Source of the DNA: a virus
Length of the DNA stretch: 50,167 bases
IMG/VR virus record: IMGVR_UViG_3300024505_000286
Location: 1-50,167 of that record
Reading direction: 5' to 3' (one strand)
In this document: piece after piece, positions 39,920-48,218 of the stretch
Position numbering within the stretch: position 1 is the stretch's first letter
How the letters are laid out: each line of letters begins with the position of its first letter
Translations under genes and position numbers: made by a program
Notes under the pieces: model-generated
The model's input: the letters and a program-made list of their open reading frames with translations, nothing else
Told to the model about the DNA's origin: nothing
Databases searched by the model: none

Positions 39920-40639
39920 ATGATTTGGGAGAAATTCAAAGACCAGTTTCATGAGAGCTGGCATGCTAAGATGAGGCCATTCATCGAAAGTAGTGAATGT
40001 GATGAGATCTATGAGTTTCTCAAAAGAGAATCAAAGAGGGGCAAGAAAATAGCCCCTCTTTCTTCTAATGTATTCAGAGCATTCAAAGAAACTTCGCTAG
40101 ACAATCTAAAGGTGGTGATGATGGGCATGTGCCCCTATCACACAGCTAAGAATGGTGTATATGTAGCAGATGGTTTGTTAATGGGTTGTTCTATTACAAA
40201 TAGCCTACAGCCATCGCTGGAACAGTTTTATGGTGGTATTGAGAGAGAACTCTATGACGGGCTCAATCTTAAATTCACCAAGACACCAGACGTTAGCTAT
40301 CTAGCTCACCAGGGTGTGCTGATGTTTAACGCAGCGCTCACAACAGAAATCAACAAGGCAGGCTCACACATTGCTCTTTGGGAACCATTTACACGTTGGT
40401 TCTTTGAACACGCAATAGATACAGCTGGTGTGCCTATTATATTTCTGGGCAAAGATGCTTCCAAATATCAGCGCTATGTATCACCCTTCACATGGTCTTT
40501 TGCTCTTAGTCATCCAGCCAGTGCTTCTTACAAGAACACAGATTGGGATACAGAGGGTGTATTCACCAAGGTGAACAAGATTGTAAAAGACAACAACAAT
40601 TATCAAATCGAATGGCTCTACGAAGAGCCTCCTTTCTAA
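39920..40639 (+). CDS. Uracil-DNA glycosylase fold, catalytic Asp replaced
   Basis: A 239-residue protein matching family 1 UDG in length and order of motifs: GMCPYH (69-74), corresponding to GQDPYH; LMFNAALT (134-141), corresponding to LLNTVLT; and SHPASAS (197-203), corresponding to HPSPLS. The water-activating Asp is Cys71, the intercalating Leu is missing, and the Phe that stacks on uracil is replaced (GLLMGC). Asn137 and His198 are present. Catalysis may be weak or absent; a structural role like poxvirus D4 in polymerase processivity is a possible alternative. crAss-like phages commonly carry a UDG gene. Confidence 0.8.
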   Translation: MIWEKFKDQFHESWHAKMRPFIESSECDEIYEFLKRESKRGKKIAPLSSNVFRAFKETSLDNLKVVMMGMCPYHTAKNGVYVADGLLMGCSITNSLQPSLEQFYGGIERELYDGLNLKFTKTPDVSYLAHQGVLMFNAALTTEINKAGSHIALWEPFTRWFFEHAIDTAGVPIIFLGKDASKYQRYVSPFTWSFALSHPASASYKNTDWDTEGVFTKVNKIVKDNNNYQIEWLYEEPPF

Positions 40640-40649
40640 ACAAACATTT

Positions 40650-40961
40650 ATGGAAATTGATGTAACACAATTACAGATGGGGGATGAGTTCCTCTACTCT
40701 GTACAGGGAACTATTGCCAGAGCTAAGGTGATTAGACCCGTAGAACCAAAGAAGGTGCAGCCTGTTCATGGTCAACAAGGTAAAACCTATTACAAATCGG
40801 TGAAATGTGTAGTGGCTATGAAAGAAATAACATACAACACTAATTGGGGTGGTCACGCACGCACATGGACCAGAAAAGAATACAACGCATCAGATAATTA
40901 CACAGTGGAAAAATACGTAGATCTAAATTACAGAAACATTTGGTTGGTTAAAAAGGCATAA
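40650..40961 (+). CDS. Hypothetical protein
   Basis: A 103-residue basic protein, MEIDVTQLQMGDEFLYSVQGTIARAKVIRP, probably a small beta barrel (DEFLYSV, AKVIRP, CVVAMKEITY, YRNIWLVKKA). It lies between the UDG-fold gene and the rIIA-like gene, 10 and 2 nt away respectively. It could be an OB- or SH3-like nucleic-acid-binding protein. No family is recognised. Confidence 0.55.
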   Translation: MEIDVTQLQMGDEFLYSVQGTIARAKVIRPVEPKKVQPVHGQQGKTYYKSVKCVVAMKEITYNTNWGGHARTWTRKEYNASDNYTVEKYVDLNYRNIWLVKKA

Positions 40962-40963
40962 TT

Positions 40964-43264
40964 ATGATATTAGAAAAACAGAAAGAAGCATTGATTCATC
41001 AGGACGGTGAATCCACAGAGTCTATAGGCATGTCCTTAGACCTGGACTCAGCACAGGTGCTTATGCAAATGCTGAGCAAGAACTTGTATTCAGACGCAAT
41101 TGGTTCCACTATTCGTGAGTGTGCCTCTAATGCGCTGGACAGTCACAGAAGAGCACAAACTGACAAACCTATTATTGTCAGCCTGCGTGCTACAAAAGAC
41201 AACTCATATGAATTCTCTGTAGAGGATTTTGGTACAGGACTAGATGCTGAGGACGTAAAGAATATCATCAGTAAATATGGTAAGAGTACAAAGCGTAATA
41301 GCACTACAGAACTAGGCATGATGGGGCTAGGATTTAAAGCCCCGCTAGCATATACATCTAGCTTCTATTTTATCGCTCGTAAGGATGGAATGGAACGCAA
41401 ATACATGATGTATGAAGGAGAAGATGTCAATACAATTGACCTCTTATATGAAGCTCCTACAGATCAGCCTAATGGTGTTAAGGTGATTGTTCCAATTAGC
41501 TGGCGTGATAAGTATGATTTCAATCATAAAATCAACGAGCAGCTAGCTTATTTCGAGAATGTATATTTTGATGTAGAAGGGATTAGTAATGATTTTACAA
41601 TTGTCCGTCATCAGTATTTTCAATTCTCTGAACTAGCTAAAGACAACAATCTACACATCTGTTTGGATAATGTCTACTATCCCATGGATTTTAAGAAGCT
41701 TGGTATTGATTATATAATGCTTCCTGTTGGTCTTAGATTTAGTTTGACAGATGGTATATTTCCAACACCAAACAGAGAATCTATTAGATATACACAGGAG
41801 GCCAAGGCTATCATTCTCAAACGTCTTTCTCAAGCTGCTGATTATTTTGTGGAGAAATATAACGAGAGTGTTAAAGAAACAGATAATGTTAGAAAGATTG
41901 TAGAGTATTTTGATAGCAACAATAGGTATTTGATGTTTAACACTAACAAGTGGGACATCAATCCTTTGTCTCAGTTTGCTACAATTAAAATGAACGAGCC
42001 CAACTTTAAGGGAACTACATTACTAAAACCTTCTCGCATTGCAAAGCTGCAGGAGTATATTCTTGGAGAATATGAGGGCAAGTTTGTTGTAAACAGAAAG
42101 ATGGTTCGTGATGCCAAGAGTTATTACCAAATAACATCTGTAAGACGTCTGAAGGATAAAGTGTATGTATATGAATCAGAGAAACTTAGTCAGTTAAAGA
42201 AAGACTATGTCAAGAGCTCACAATCTCATACACATGAAGAGGCTTACATATTTAAGAAGGTGAAAAACTTCAAGCTGCGTGGTAAAGATGGTGCTTATGA
42301 CAACTATTATAACATCCTACAGCTTCGTGACTATCCAAAGGAACAATGGAGACAATTGATTAAAGACTTCCAATTGGTTGTTAAGAGCTTAACAAGTACA
42401 TTTATCAGTCTTGACACAATAGACATTCCTCAATCCTTCATTGATTCTAGAAAGAAGGTGAAGGTGAGTGTTAATGCAAGTGGTACGCCTGGTGTTCGTA
42501 GAATAAAGCTCAAGGGTGAGATTGTGTGTAAACAGGCTGAAGCGCTAGAGCGTTGGTCTGATGGTAAAAACTGTAAGTGGGTGAGCAAGATATATGACCT
42601 AGCTAAGTTCCACCAGAACAAGTTTGTTCTTTTGTATGGTAAGCAGGAAGATGCTAACAAAATGGATGAATGGTTTAAACCTAGTAGAAACCACAATGTT
42701 GAGCTGGCTATATTCAGTGACCGTGAGCTCAAAATAGTGACTAGCTTGAAATTACATAACCTAATGTCTTTTAGTAAATTTATGGAAGGGAAGAATAAAA
42801 TGTTCCAACGTATAGCTTCTAGCTGTATGATTGACAAGCTCAGAGATGAATATAGAGCTGTGTTCAGTAATAGACAACACCTGCAATACGTATCTACAGA
42901 TCTGTTTAATAAGGTGGAAATACTGGAGAGTTATTTTAGAAAAAACTATAGAGACATCATGAGTGATGAAGCTAGAGATGCTATTGCAGCGCATGCTACA
43001 GAGGTGAATCAGTTTGATCCTGAGATACATGACACGTATAAGCAGGTGAAGGCTGTGTGCGAAAAGCTTTTGTTCCTCCATCCAATTCTAGACGCCATGA
43101 GTGTTTACACTAATGATAAAACTCAGAAAATAACACAGGCTCTCGTAGATCTATTCAAATATCACAAGCATAGGGTGGATCTGAAATATTATCAAATCAA
43201 GCTCAACGATGAGGTGGAAATAGAAACACCTATTAGTGAGGAAGTATTAAACGAAATATTATAA
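40964..43264 (+). CDS. rIIA-like GHKL ATPase
   Basis: A 766-residue protein. The N-terminal GHKL ATPase domain has E52-x3-N56-x2-D59 (ECASNALD), the DFGTG motif (D88, G90, G92), and GMMGLGFK (118-125). The remainder is helical and basic without another recognised domain. T4 rIIA and its relatives affect host exclusion systems and the membrane during infection; the biochemical role is unresolved. The rIIB-like gene follows after 18 nt, as in T4 and crAss-like phages. crAss-like members of the family are usually similar in size. Confidence 0.8.
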   Translation: MILEKQKEALIHQDGESTESIGMSLDLDSAQVLMQMLSKNLYSDAIGSTIRECASNALDSHRRAQTDKPIIVSLRATKDNSYEFSVEDFGTGLDAEDVKNIISKYGKSTKRNSTTELGMMGLGFKAPLAYTSSFYFIARKDGMERKYMMYEGEDVNTIDLLYEAPTDQPNGVKVIVPISWRDKYDFNHKINEQLAYFENVYFDVEGISNDFTIVRHQYFQFSELAKDNNLHICLDNVYYPMDFKKLGIDYIMLPVGLRFSLTDGIFPTPNRESIRYTQEAKAIILKRLSQAADYFVEKYNESVKETDNVRKIVEYFDSNNRYLMFNTNKWDINPLSQFATIKMNEPNFKGTTLLKPSRIAKLQEYILGEYEGKFVVNRKMVRDAKSYYQITSVRRLKDKVYVYESEKLSQLKKDYVKSSQSHTHEEAYIFKKVKNFKLRGKDGAYDNYYNILQLRDYPKEQWRQLIKDFQLVVKSLTSTFISLDTIDIPQSFIDSRKKVKVSVNASGTPGVRRIKLKGEIVCKQAEALERWSDGKNCKWVSKIYDLAKFHQNKFVLLYGKQEDANKMDEWFKPSRNHNVELAIFSDRELKIVTSLKLHNLMSFSKFMEGKNKMFQRIASSCMIDKLRDEYRAVFSNRQHLQYVSTDLFNKVEILESYFRKNYRDIMSDEARDAIAAHATEVNQFDPEIHDTYKQVKAVCEKLLFLHPILDAMSVYTNDKTQKITQALVDLFKYHKHRVDLKYYQIKLNDEVEIETPISEEVLNEIL

Positions 43265-43282
43265 AATTCAAAAACAAACAAC

Positions 43283-44821
43283 ATGTTTACATTAAACTGG
43301 TTCAAATCAAAAAAACAAAGAGAACTTGATGAATTACAGGTGGAGGAGCAAAGAATAAAGAATGAGCTCCTAAGAAAAGAATTGTTTCAAGCAACATCTG
43401 CAACATCTGCGACATTACCTGCTGCAGAAAAGACATACAATTGGACTGTGAACACCAACACAGGAGGTGTAGCTACAAAGTCCTACAAGAATGTAAAGCT
43501 TGTGAATAATGTGCTCACTGTGGTGCTTAACGATGGGTCCATCCTATCTAAGCCAAATGCTACAACACAGGATTTTGAGGATGTTCGTAGTGCTATAGAT
43601 GAATATGAGATTATAGACATTATGGCTGTTCAAGAGGTGGTTACAGAGAGAAAGAAACAAGAGCATGAAGCTGAGAGAGTTAGAGCGCTACAGGCTGGTA
43701 TTAAACTACTGGCTGAGCTGAATGATTTTGAGGTGAAGGGGAATAGTGTTTATCTGTATGGTATCAACCGCACACTTCCACAACTTCTTGTTGAGGAGTT
43801 CCTTCGTATAGTGAACAGACACAATGGAAATCGTTGGTCTTTGTCTATTGACGAGGAATATCAGTCTCTGAAGCGCTTCTTTATGTGGTGCTGTCTGAAT
43901 CCTCGTGCTGAGGTGGCTGACAAGTTATACAACTTCCTCAAGAAGAATAGCTTTAAGATCACCAAGCAAGGATTCTTTGTTGCACTGAGGAACGTAGTAA
44001 CGCTCCACGGTAGTACTGAGCTTGTACAATTCGTGAGTAATGCTTACAACAAGGTGAAAGCTGTATGGAAGAAGAGTCCAAATGAATATACAGTGTTTCT
44101 CAAGGATGGTGAGTATAGAATAGTGGATAACAAAGACCTTAATAAAGTTGTAACATGTGAAGACTGTGATGGTACTGGTGAAATGTGGGATGAGGAGGAG
44201 AATGAGTATACAGCATGTGGTACGTGTGATGGTGATGGTGATCGTTATGATTATAATGACAGTGAGTATGGTGAGAAGATTGGAGGTTTGACAGATCTCT
44301 ATCTAGATTTACCTAATAGGGCAGAGAATAGATTTACAGATGCTCATACACGCACATTTGATATTCGTGTTGGTAAGCCTGTAAACATGGATCCAGGTAA
44401 GTGTAGATGGAACACAGATGATTGTGGTGCAGAAGGTTTGCATTTCACATCTGACGAGATTCATTATGTAGGCTGTGGTGATCAATCTGTGCTTGTATTA
44501 ATCAATCCTATGAAGGTGGTTGGTATTGGTGAATCTAAGGGCAGGTGCTGGGAATATCTCCCAATCATGACTGTTCCTAGAGAGGAAGCTACAGAAATCC
44601 TACATGACCTAGATTTTGATACTCTTCAACTAGATGATAGCTACGCTATTCGTGAGCTTGAGAGCTTGTCAGAGAAGGCCAAGGATGGTTTTGTAGCTGA
44701 GTCTAAGAAGCATGAGTTCAACATTCCTCACATTTCCACTGTGGAGATTGAGAATATTGTTCAGTCTCTTGACCACATGAGAGATGAAATCAGCTCTAGG
44801 GTGCAGATGATTGTTGATTAA
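43283..44821 (+). CDS. rIIB-like protein with DnaJ-type zinc motif
   Basis: A 512-residue protein. The N-terminal 45 residues are a coiled coil and Ala/Thr-rich linker. The rIIB-like domain spans about 70-245 (VKLVNNVLTVVLNDGSILSKP, FMWCCLNPRAEVADKLYNFL) and 360-430 (MDPGKCRWNTDDCGAEGLHFTS, corresponding to the T4 rIIB SRGLHVCS segment). Between them is CEDCDGTGE ... CGTCDGDGD (292-320), a CxxCxGxG zinc pattern like DnaJ. It is the likely partner of the rIIA-like ATPase before it. It is followed by a hairpin that also contains the promoter of the next unit. Confidence 0.75.
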   Translation: MFTLNWFKSKKQRELDELQVEEQRIKNELLRKELFQATSATSATLPAAEKTYNWTVNTNTGGVATKSYKNVKLVNNVLTVVLNDGSILSKPNATTQDFEDVRSAIDEYEIIDIMAVQEVVTERKKQEHEAERVRALQAGIKLLAELNDFEVKGNSVYLYGINRTLPQLLVEEFLRIVNRHNGNRWSLSIDEEYQSLKRFFMWCCLNPRAEVADKLYNFLKKNSFKITKQGFFVALRNVVTLHGSTELVQFVSNAYNKVKAVWKKSPNEYTVFLKDGEYRIVDNKDLNKVVTCEDCDGTGEMWDEEENEYTACGTCDGDGDRYDYNDSEYGEKIGGLTDLYLDLPNRAENRFTDAHTRTFDIRVGKPVNMDPGKCRWNTDDCGAEGLHFTSDEIHYVGCGDQSVLVLINPMKVVGIGESKGRCWEYLPIMTVPREEATEILHDLDFDTLQLDDSYAIRELESLSEKAKDGFVAESKKHEFNIPHISTVEIENIVQSLDHMRDEISSRVQMIVD

Positions 44822-44825
44822 TAAA

Positions 44826-44867
44826 TTTGGGGATGTAACATTTTTTTCTTAAATTTGTTACGTCCCC
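44826..44867 (+). promoter_or_regulatory. Promoter inside a terminator hairpin (HNH operon)
   Basis: TTTG (44826-44829), a 20-nt spacer and TAAATTTG (44850-44857) match the Bacteroidota promoter consensus exactly. The same DNA forms a hairpin, GGGGATGTAAC (44829-44839) with GTTACGTCCCC (44857-44867), followed by ATTTTAT. Thus the terminator of the rIIB gene and the promoter of the HNH gene occupy one site, 14 nt before the ATG at 44881. Confidence 0.75.
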
Positions 44868-44880
44868 ATTTTATAACTAT

Positions 44881-45285
44881 ATGATAATCAAGAAGAAACG
44901 AGCATCCAGGAAGCCCAAGGTGGCTAAACCTAGGAATGCTGGCACTATGACTGAAAGCGCCTTTTGGTCCTTTATTCGCAGTGCTTTGAGGCAGAAGAGC
45001 AGATTTTGGAAACCCATATTACAGGCTAAGCTAGAAGCTCGTAGACCATACAAAGGCCCTAATAAGAGACAGAAGTATGAGTATGAGTGTGCTAGCTGTG
45101 GTAAGTGGTTCCAGGAAAAGAAGATTAACGTGGATCATATTCGCCCAGCAGGAAGTCTTAATTCTGCACAAGACCTCCCAGGATTTGTGGAGCGTCTGTT
45201 CTGTGAGAAGGACAATTTGCAGGTGTTATGTGAGAAATGTCATGATCACAAAACTAAATTGGAAAAAGAATGTCAGAAGAAGTAA
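44881..45285 (+). CDS. HNH endonuclease
   Basis: A 134-residue HNH nuclease. Zinc and catalytic residues are C70 and C73 (CASC), VDHI with D85 and H86, N112 (DNLQVL), and C117, C120 and H121 (CEKCHDHKT). The N-terminal 60 residues are basic and probably contact DNA. Such nucleases are free-standing homing enzymes or act at cleavage or packaging. The gene begins a new unit and overlaps the next by 16 nt, so it is part of the operon rather than an intruder. Confidence 0.8.
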   Translation: MIIKKKRASRKPKVAKPRNAGTMTESAFWSFIRSALRQKSRFWKPILQAKLEARRPYKGPNKRQKYEYECASCGKWFQEKKINVDHIRPAGSLNSAQDLPGFVERLFCEKDNLQVLCEKCHDHKTKLEKECQKK

Positions 45286-45512
45286 ATCAGATAGTGATTA
45301 ACAAAGAAGCCTCCTTTGTGGAGGTGTGGCATGAGGGATACATAGAATCCAAGGGAGAGCGTCATTATTTCTGGCTTATTGATCCTCAGGGTGTAGATCC
45401 TAGAGGCAATGAATATGCTCCAGAGGTAAGATGGTTCTTCGCAAGAGTGCCTCGTGAAGTGAGAGCTATGTACAATTCTATTATTGAAGCATTTAAACAG
45501 ACAAAGAAATGA
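45270..45512 (+). CDS. Hypothetical small protein
   Basis: An 80-residue protein, MSEEVNQIVINKEASFVEVWHEG, beta-rich in the first half (YWHYFWLIDP-like strands) and helical at the end (REVRAMYNSIIEAFKQTK). It overlaps the HNH gene by 16 nt and the next gene by 4 nt. The function is unknown. Confidence 0.55.
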   Translation: MSEEVNQIVINKEASFVEVWHEGYIESKGERHYFWLIDPQGVDPRGNEYAPEVRWFFARVPREVRAMYNSIIEAFKQTKK

Positions 45513-45733
45513 TTGTACAAACTGTACATGAAATTCTAAATCCCTTTGATGTAGATGTGAAAGACTTAGGATATGGAGTGGCGCTATTCATGATTGTGGG
45601 TAGCATCCATTCCAATCCCCAGTTTATTGTACGCTTCTACAACACAGGAGAACTTAGAACAGTAGATCAAAATGACCTGCGTGTATATGGAAATCCATCA
45701 GCAGGTGAACCGTTAAAACCAACAGCAATATGA
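45509..45733 (+). CDS. Hypothetical small beta-rich protein
   Basis: A 74-residue protein, MIVQTVHEILNPFDVDVKDLGYGVALFM, apparently a small beta barrel (FIVRFYNTGELRTVDQNDLRVYG). ATGA overlaps couple it on both sides. It may be an accessory factor to the nuclease that follows. No family is recognised. Confidence 0.55.
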   Translation: MIVQTVHEILNPFDVDVKDLGYGVALFMIVGSIHSNPQFIVRFYNTGELRTVDQNDLRVYGNPSAGEPLKPTAI

Positions 45734-46782
45734 TAACAGGAACAGCAAAAACAGAAGCAGTCTATCGTGCAAACATGCTTGATAGCTCGTCCAGCTTGAA
45801 GGAATTCAGCATGGACAGAAAGAAGTATTACCGAAAGTATATACTGGGTGAAGAGGTTGAGGATAAGGACACCCAGGCTGCCACTATTGGCAGGATTGTA
45901 GAAACGCTCTTATTAGAGCCAGAAGAGTTTGATGGAAGGTTTTATATGTCATCTTGTGCATCTGCTCCTACAGGGCTCATGCTAGCGTTTGTAGAGGCGC
46001 TGTATAGATTCACCAAGGAAGCTACAGATGATAATGGGAACGTGACAAGGAGCTTTGAGGACATATCTAAGGATGCATATACAGAATCTGGGTTTAAGAT
46101 TAAATATGATGCTGTAATCAGCAAATTTGTAGGCAGTGATGCAGAAATCTTCTATAATGAAATCCGTAAGGTGAGAAGCATGAACCTAACAGTGGTCACT
46201 GCAGAAGATGTAAGCAACGCTGAGAAGATTGTAGAAGAGCTACGTAACAATCCTGTTACCAAGGATGTGGTGAATCTGGTAAGTAGTAGTAGGTATACAG
46301 TGCACAATCAGCTGCAGGTGGAGGGATATGAGATAGATGGTCATCAGTTCAAAAGCATGATGGATAAGATGATTATAGATCATGATGAGAAAACCATCCA
46401 AGTGTATGATCTGAAGTGTACATGGTCTGTAGAGAACTTCCTGGAGGAATACTATCTCTATCGCAGAGCATATATTCAGGCTTATTTGTATTGGAAAGCA
46501 GCTGTTCATTTCAAGAATGAGAATGATATGGGAGATTATGAAATCAATCCTATTAGGTTCATTGTATGTGACAGCACCAACTATTACAATCCACTCATCT
46601 ATACGCTTTCTATGGAGGATCTTTTAAATGCATATAATGGCTTCACCTATAAGAATAGAGAATATAAGGGTGTTGGCTCACTTATTGCAGACTTAAAATG
46701 GGCCATGGAGAACAACACATGGAACATATCTAGAGAGAACAGTATTGCCAATGGATTAGTAAACATTATGGGATGGAAATAA
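45730..46782 (+). CDS. PD-(D/E)XK exonuclease, RecB/RecE-type
   Basis: A 350-residue nuclease. IGRIVETLLLEPEEF (53-67) matches the start of the phage exonuclease domain, and the catalytic set is D212 (MMDKMI), D227-x-K229 (YDLKC) and Q250 (YIQAYLY). The family digests dsDNA ends for recombination and pairs here with the Sak4-like ATPase and SSB. The fold is typical of RecE-like (DUF3799-type) enzymes. It overlaps its neighbours by 4 and 10 nt. Confidence 0.8.
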   Translation: MITGTAKTEAVYRANMLDSSSSLKEFSMDRKKYYRKYILGEEVEDKDTQAATIGRIVETLLLEPEEFDGRFYMSSCASAPTGLMLAFVEALYRFTKEATDDNGNVTRSFEDISKDAYTESGFKIKYDAVISKFVGSDAEIFYNEIRKVRSMNLTVVTAEDVSNAEKIVEELRNNPVTKDVVNLVSSSRYTVHNQLQVEGYEIDGHQFKSMMDKMIIDHDEKTIQVYDLKCTWSVENFLEEYYLYRRAYIQAYLYWKAAVHFKNENDMGDYEINPIRFIVCDSTNYYNPLIYTLSMEDLLNAYNGFTYKNREYKGVGSLIADLKWAMENNTWNISRENSIANGLVNIMGWK

Positions 46783-47330
46783 AAAGGACAATAACTAGTA
46801 TTTTTATGGTGCCAACTCTCAAGATTCCTAAGGATGCCTTGAGAGAAAATGGATTTATCAATGGTTATGTCAAGGATGGTAGCAGAGAGGTGCAGTATGA
46901 CAACTGCATCTATCTGCTCTTCCAGCCTAAAGACCTAGATAAGTTCAGAGAGTTTCTAGACAGTGAATATGAACGAACCAAAGATCTGATTGATGACTAT
47001 GATTATGAGGAGGGATATGTTGTAGTGGTGTATCAATTGGATGCCAAGTTTTCCAAAGATTTTGATCTGGTAAGAAGGGGAAAATATTCTAAAACTTCTC
47101 CTGCATTCCAGGCTCTCTTTCCTAAGGTGATTAAGATAAAGAAGAACGGCTTGCATAGAGATGAAATATCTCTGCAGTATCGCGTGTTCAATAGAACAGA
47201 AGATCTTATCAAATTCTGGGAGGAAAAGCTTGGTGTGGAATTTTCTGATGATCAGGAGGTTTGGCATGGGTTTGAAGAAGAAAACGAGATTTTAAACATT
47301 CAAAAACTTAAAGAGTATGTACAATCATGA
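46773..47330 (+). CDS. Hypothetical protein
   Basis: A 185-residue protein, MEIKRTITSIFMVPTLKIPKDALREN. It has alpha/beta character with KDLDKFREFLDSEYERTKDLIDDYD as a charged helix and EGYVVVVYQLDAKFSKDFDLV as strands. No motif is recognised. It is tightly coupled to the exonuclease (10-nt overlap), so a shared role in DNA processing is possible. Confidence 0.55.
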   Translation: MEIKRTITSIFMVPTLKIPKDALRENGFINGYVKDGSREVQYDNCIYLLFQPKDLDKFREFLDSEYERTKDLIDDYDYEEGYVVVVYQLDAKFSKDFDLVRRGKYSKTSPAFQALFPKVIKIKKNGLHRDEISLQYRVFNRTEDLIKFWEEKLGVEFSDDQEVWHGFEEENEILNIQKLKEYVQS

Positions 47331-47520
47331 ATTACTAAACAAGATGATTGATATGTTTGGTATAGAGAAAGCCACAGATTTTGCTGAGATGGTGAGCTAT
47401 ATGCACGATGTTCTATATCAGGAGGCTAAGAAAAATGGTAGGGATGAACCTATTGAACACAGCTTTGAGCGTGACTGGTGGCAACTTAAATTTGATGAAC
47501 TTAAATGCGCAACAATATGA
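47317..47520 (+). CDS. Small helical hypothetical protein
   Basis: A 67-residue acidic helical protein, MYNHELLNKMIDMFGIEKATDF, ending RDWWQLKFDELKCATI. It overlaps the genes before and after it by 14 and 16 nt. The function is unknown. Confidence 0.5.
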   Translation: MYNHELLNKMIDMFGIEKATDFAEMVSYMHDVLYQEAKKNGRDEPIEHSFERDWWQLKFDELKCATI

Positions 47521-47918
47521 TAACCAGTGAATTATTAAAAAACCATCCACATGCTGCACAAGCTGTAAGAGAATGGTACATAGACAAGATGATTCAATCT
47601 TTCAAGAATAGTGAGGTGCCTGCTGAATTTAAAGAAACTATGTACAAGCATGGGCTTCCTGATGATAACTTGATAAATCTGATTGATGTCAATGCTAGGG
47701 TGTTGTTTGATGTGTTTGATGATAACGGTGTGATAATCAATGTTGTACATACCAATGGGTGGTGGTCATGGGATGTAAACAATGTGAAAAGTGTAGATAG
47801 CTATTCTTCTAGAAAGGAAGCTGAGAGACAAGCTGTTGAACGTTCCTTTCAAATATTGAATGAAAAGTTAAACATAACATTACATGAAGGACAAGATAGT
47901 TCAACAGGTGGTGAATAA
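47505..47918 (+). CDS. Hypothetical protein
   Basis: A 137-residue protein, MRNNMITSELLKNHPHAAQAVREWY. Helices in 1-60 are followed by a beta part with DVFDDNGVIINVVHTNGWWSWDVN and a helical end (SRKEAERQAVERSFQILNEKL). No family is recognised. It overlaps its neighbours by 16 and 35 nt. Confidence 0.55.
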   Translation: MRNNMITSELLKNHPHAAQAVREWYIDKMIQSFKNSEVPAEFKETMYKHGLPDDNLINLIDVNARVLFDVFDDNGVIINVVHTNGWWSWDVNNVKSVDSYSSRKEAERQAVERSFQILNEKLNITLHEGQDSSTGGE

Positions 47919-48135
47919 GTATACAGAACGTTCTAACGTAGGTTATAACAAGTATGGTACCACTCTTCAAGAGAATAATAAAGACAACTACCTTAAACAC
48001 CTTCAAGAGGAGCTCATGGATGCCACCCTCTATTTAGAGAAGCTCATGTCTCAACATCAGGAGATAACCAAATTGGTTAGCACCAGCATTAATGATGAAG
48101 ATTTGGGAATGAAAATAAGGAAATTAGTTAGTTAG
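47884..48135 (+). CDS. Small protein of a common phage type
   Basis: An 83-residue helical protein, MKDKIVQQVVNKYTERSNVGYNKYGTTL. The pattern ERSNVGYNKYGTTL followed by YLKHLQEELMDATLYLEKL resembles small proteins often found near phage nucleotide-metabolism or replication genes (Asn/Gly-rich turn, then two helices), sometimes annotated as nucleotide-pyrophosphohydrolase-related. No Mg-binding motif of that family is evident. It is the last gene of the HNH operon. Confidence 0.55.
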   Translation: MKDKIVQQVVNKYTERSNVGYNKYGTTLQENNKDNYLKHLQEELMDATLYLEKLMSQHQEITKLVSTSINDEDLGMKIRKLVS

Positions 48136-48149
48136 AATTTTCAAATTCT

Positions 48150-48196
48150 CTTGGAATTTAGGGGATGGTAAATTAAATTTGCCATCCCTTATTTTT
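48150..48196 (+). promoter_or_regulatory. Promoter inside a terminator hairpin (RNR operon)
   Basis: CTTG (48150-48153, one mismatch from TTTG), 20 nt and TAAATTTG (48174-48181) form a Bacteroidota-type promoter. The same region forms a 12-bp hairpin, GGGATGG at 48162-48168 with CCATCCC at 48182-48188 and further A-T pairs inside, followed by TTATTTTT. The terminator of one operon thus contains the -7 box of the next, 38 nt before the RNR start. Confidence 0.7.
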
Positions 48197-48218
48197 CACT
48201 TAAAAATTACAAAACTTT

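Noticed and set aside
44881-45285. HNH gene as an inserted homing endonuclease
   Set aside because: It is embedded in an operon with overlapping neighbours and its own phage-type promoter; no split gene or intron is visible.
47884-48135. MazG-type nucleotide pyrophosphohydrolase
   Set aside because: The helical pattern is suggestive but the ExxE-type metal-binding motif is not complete, so only a hypothetical call was made.
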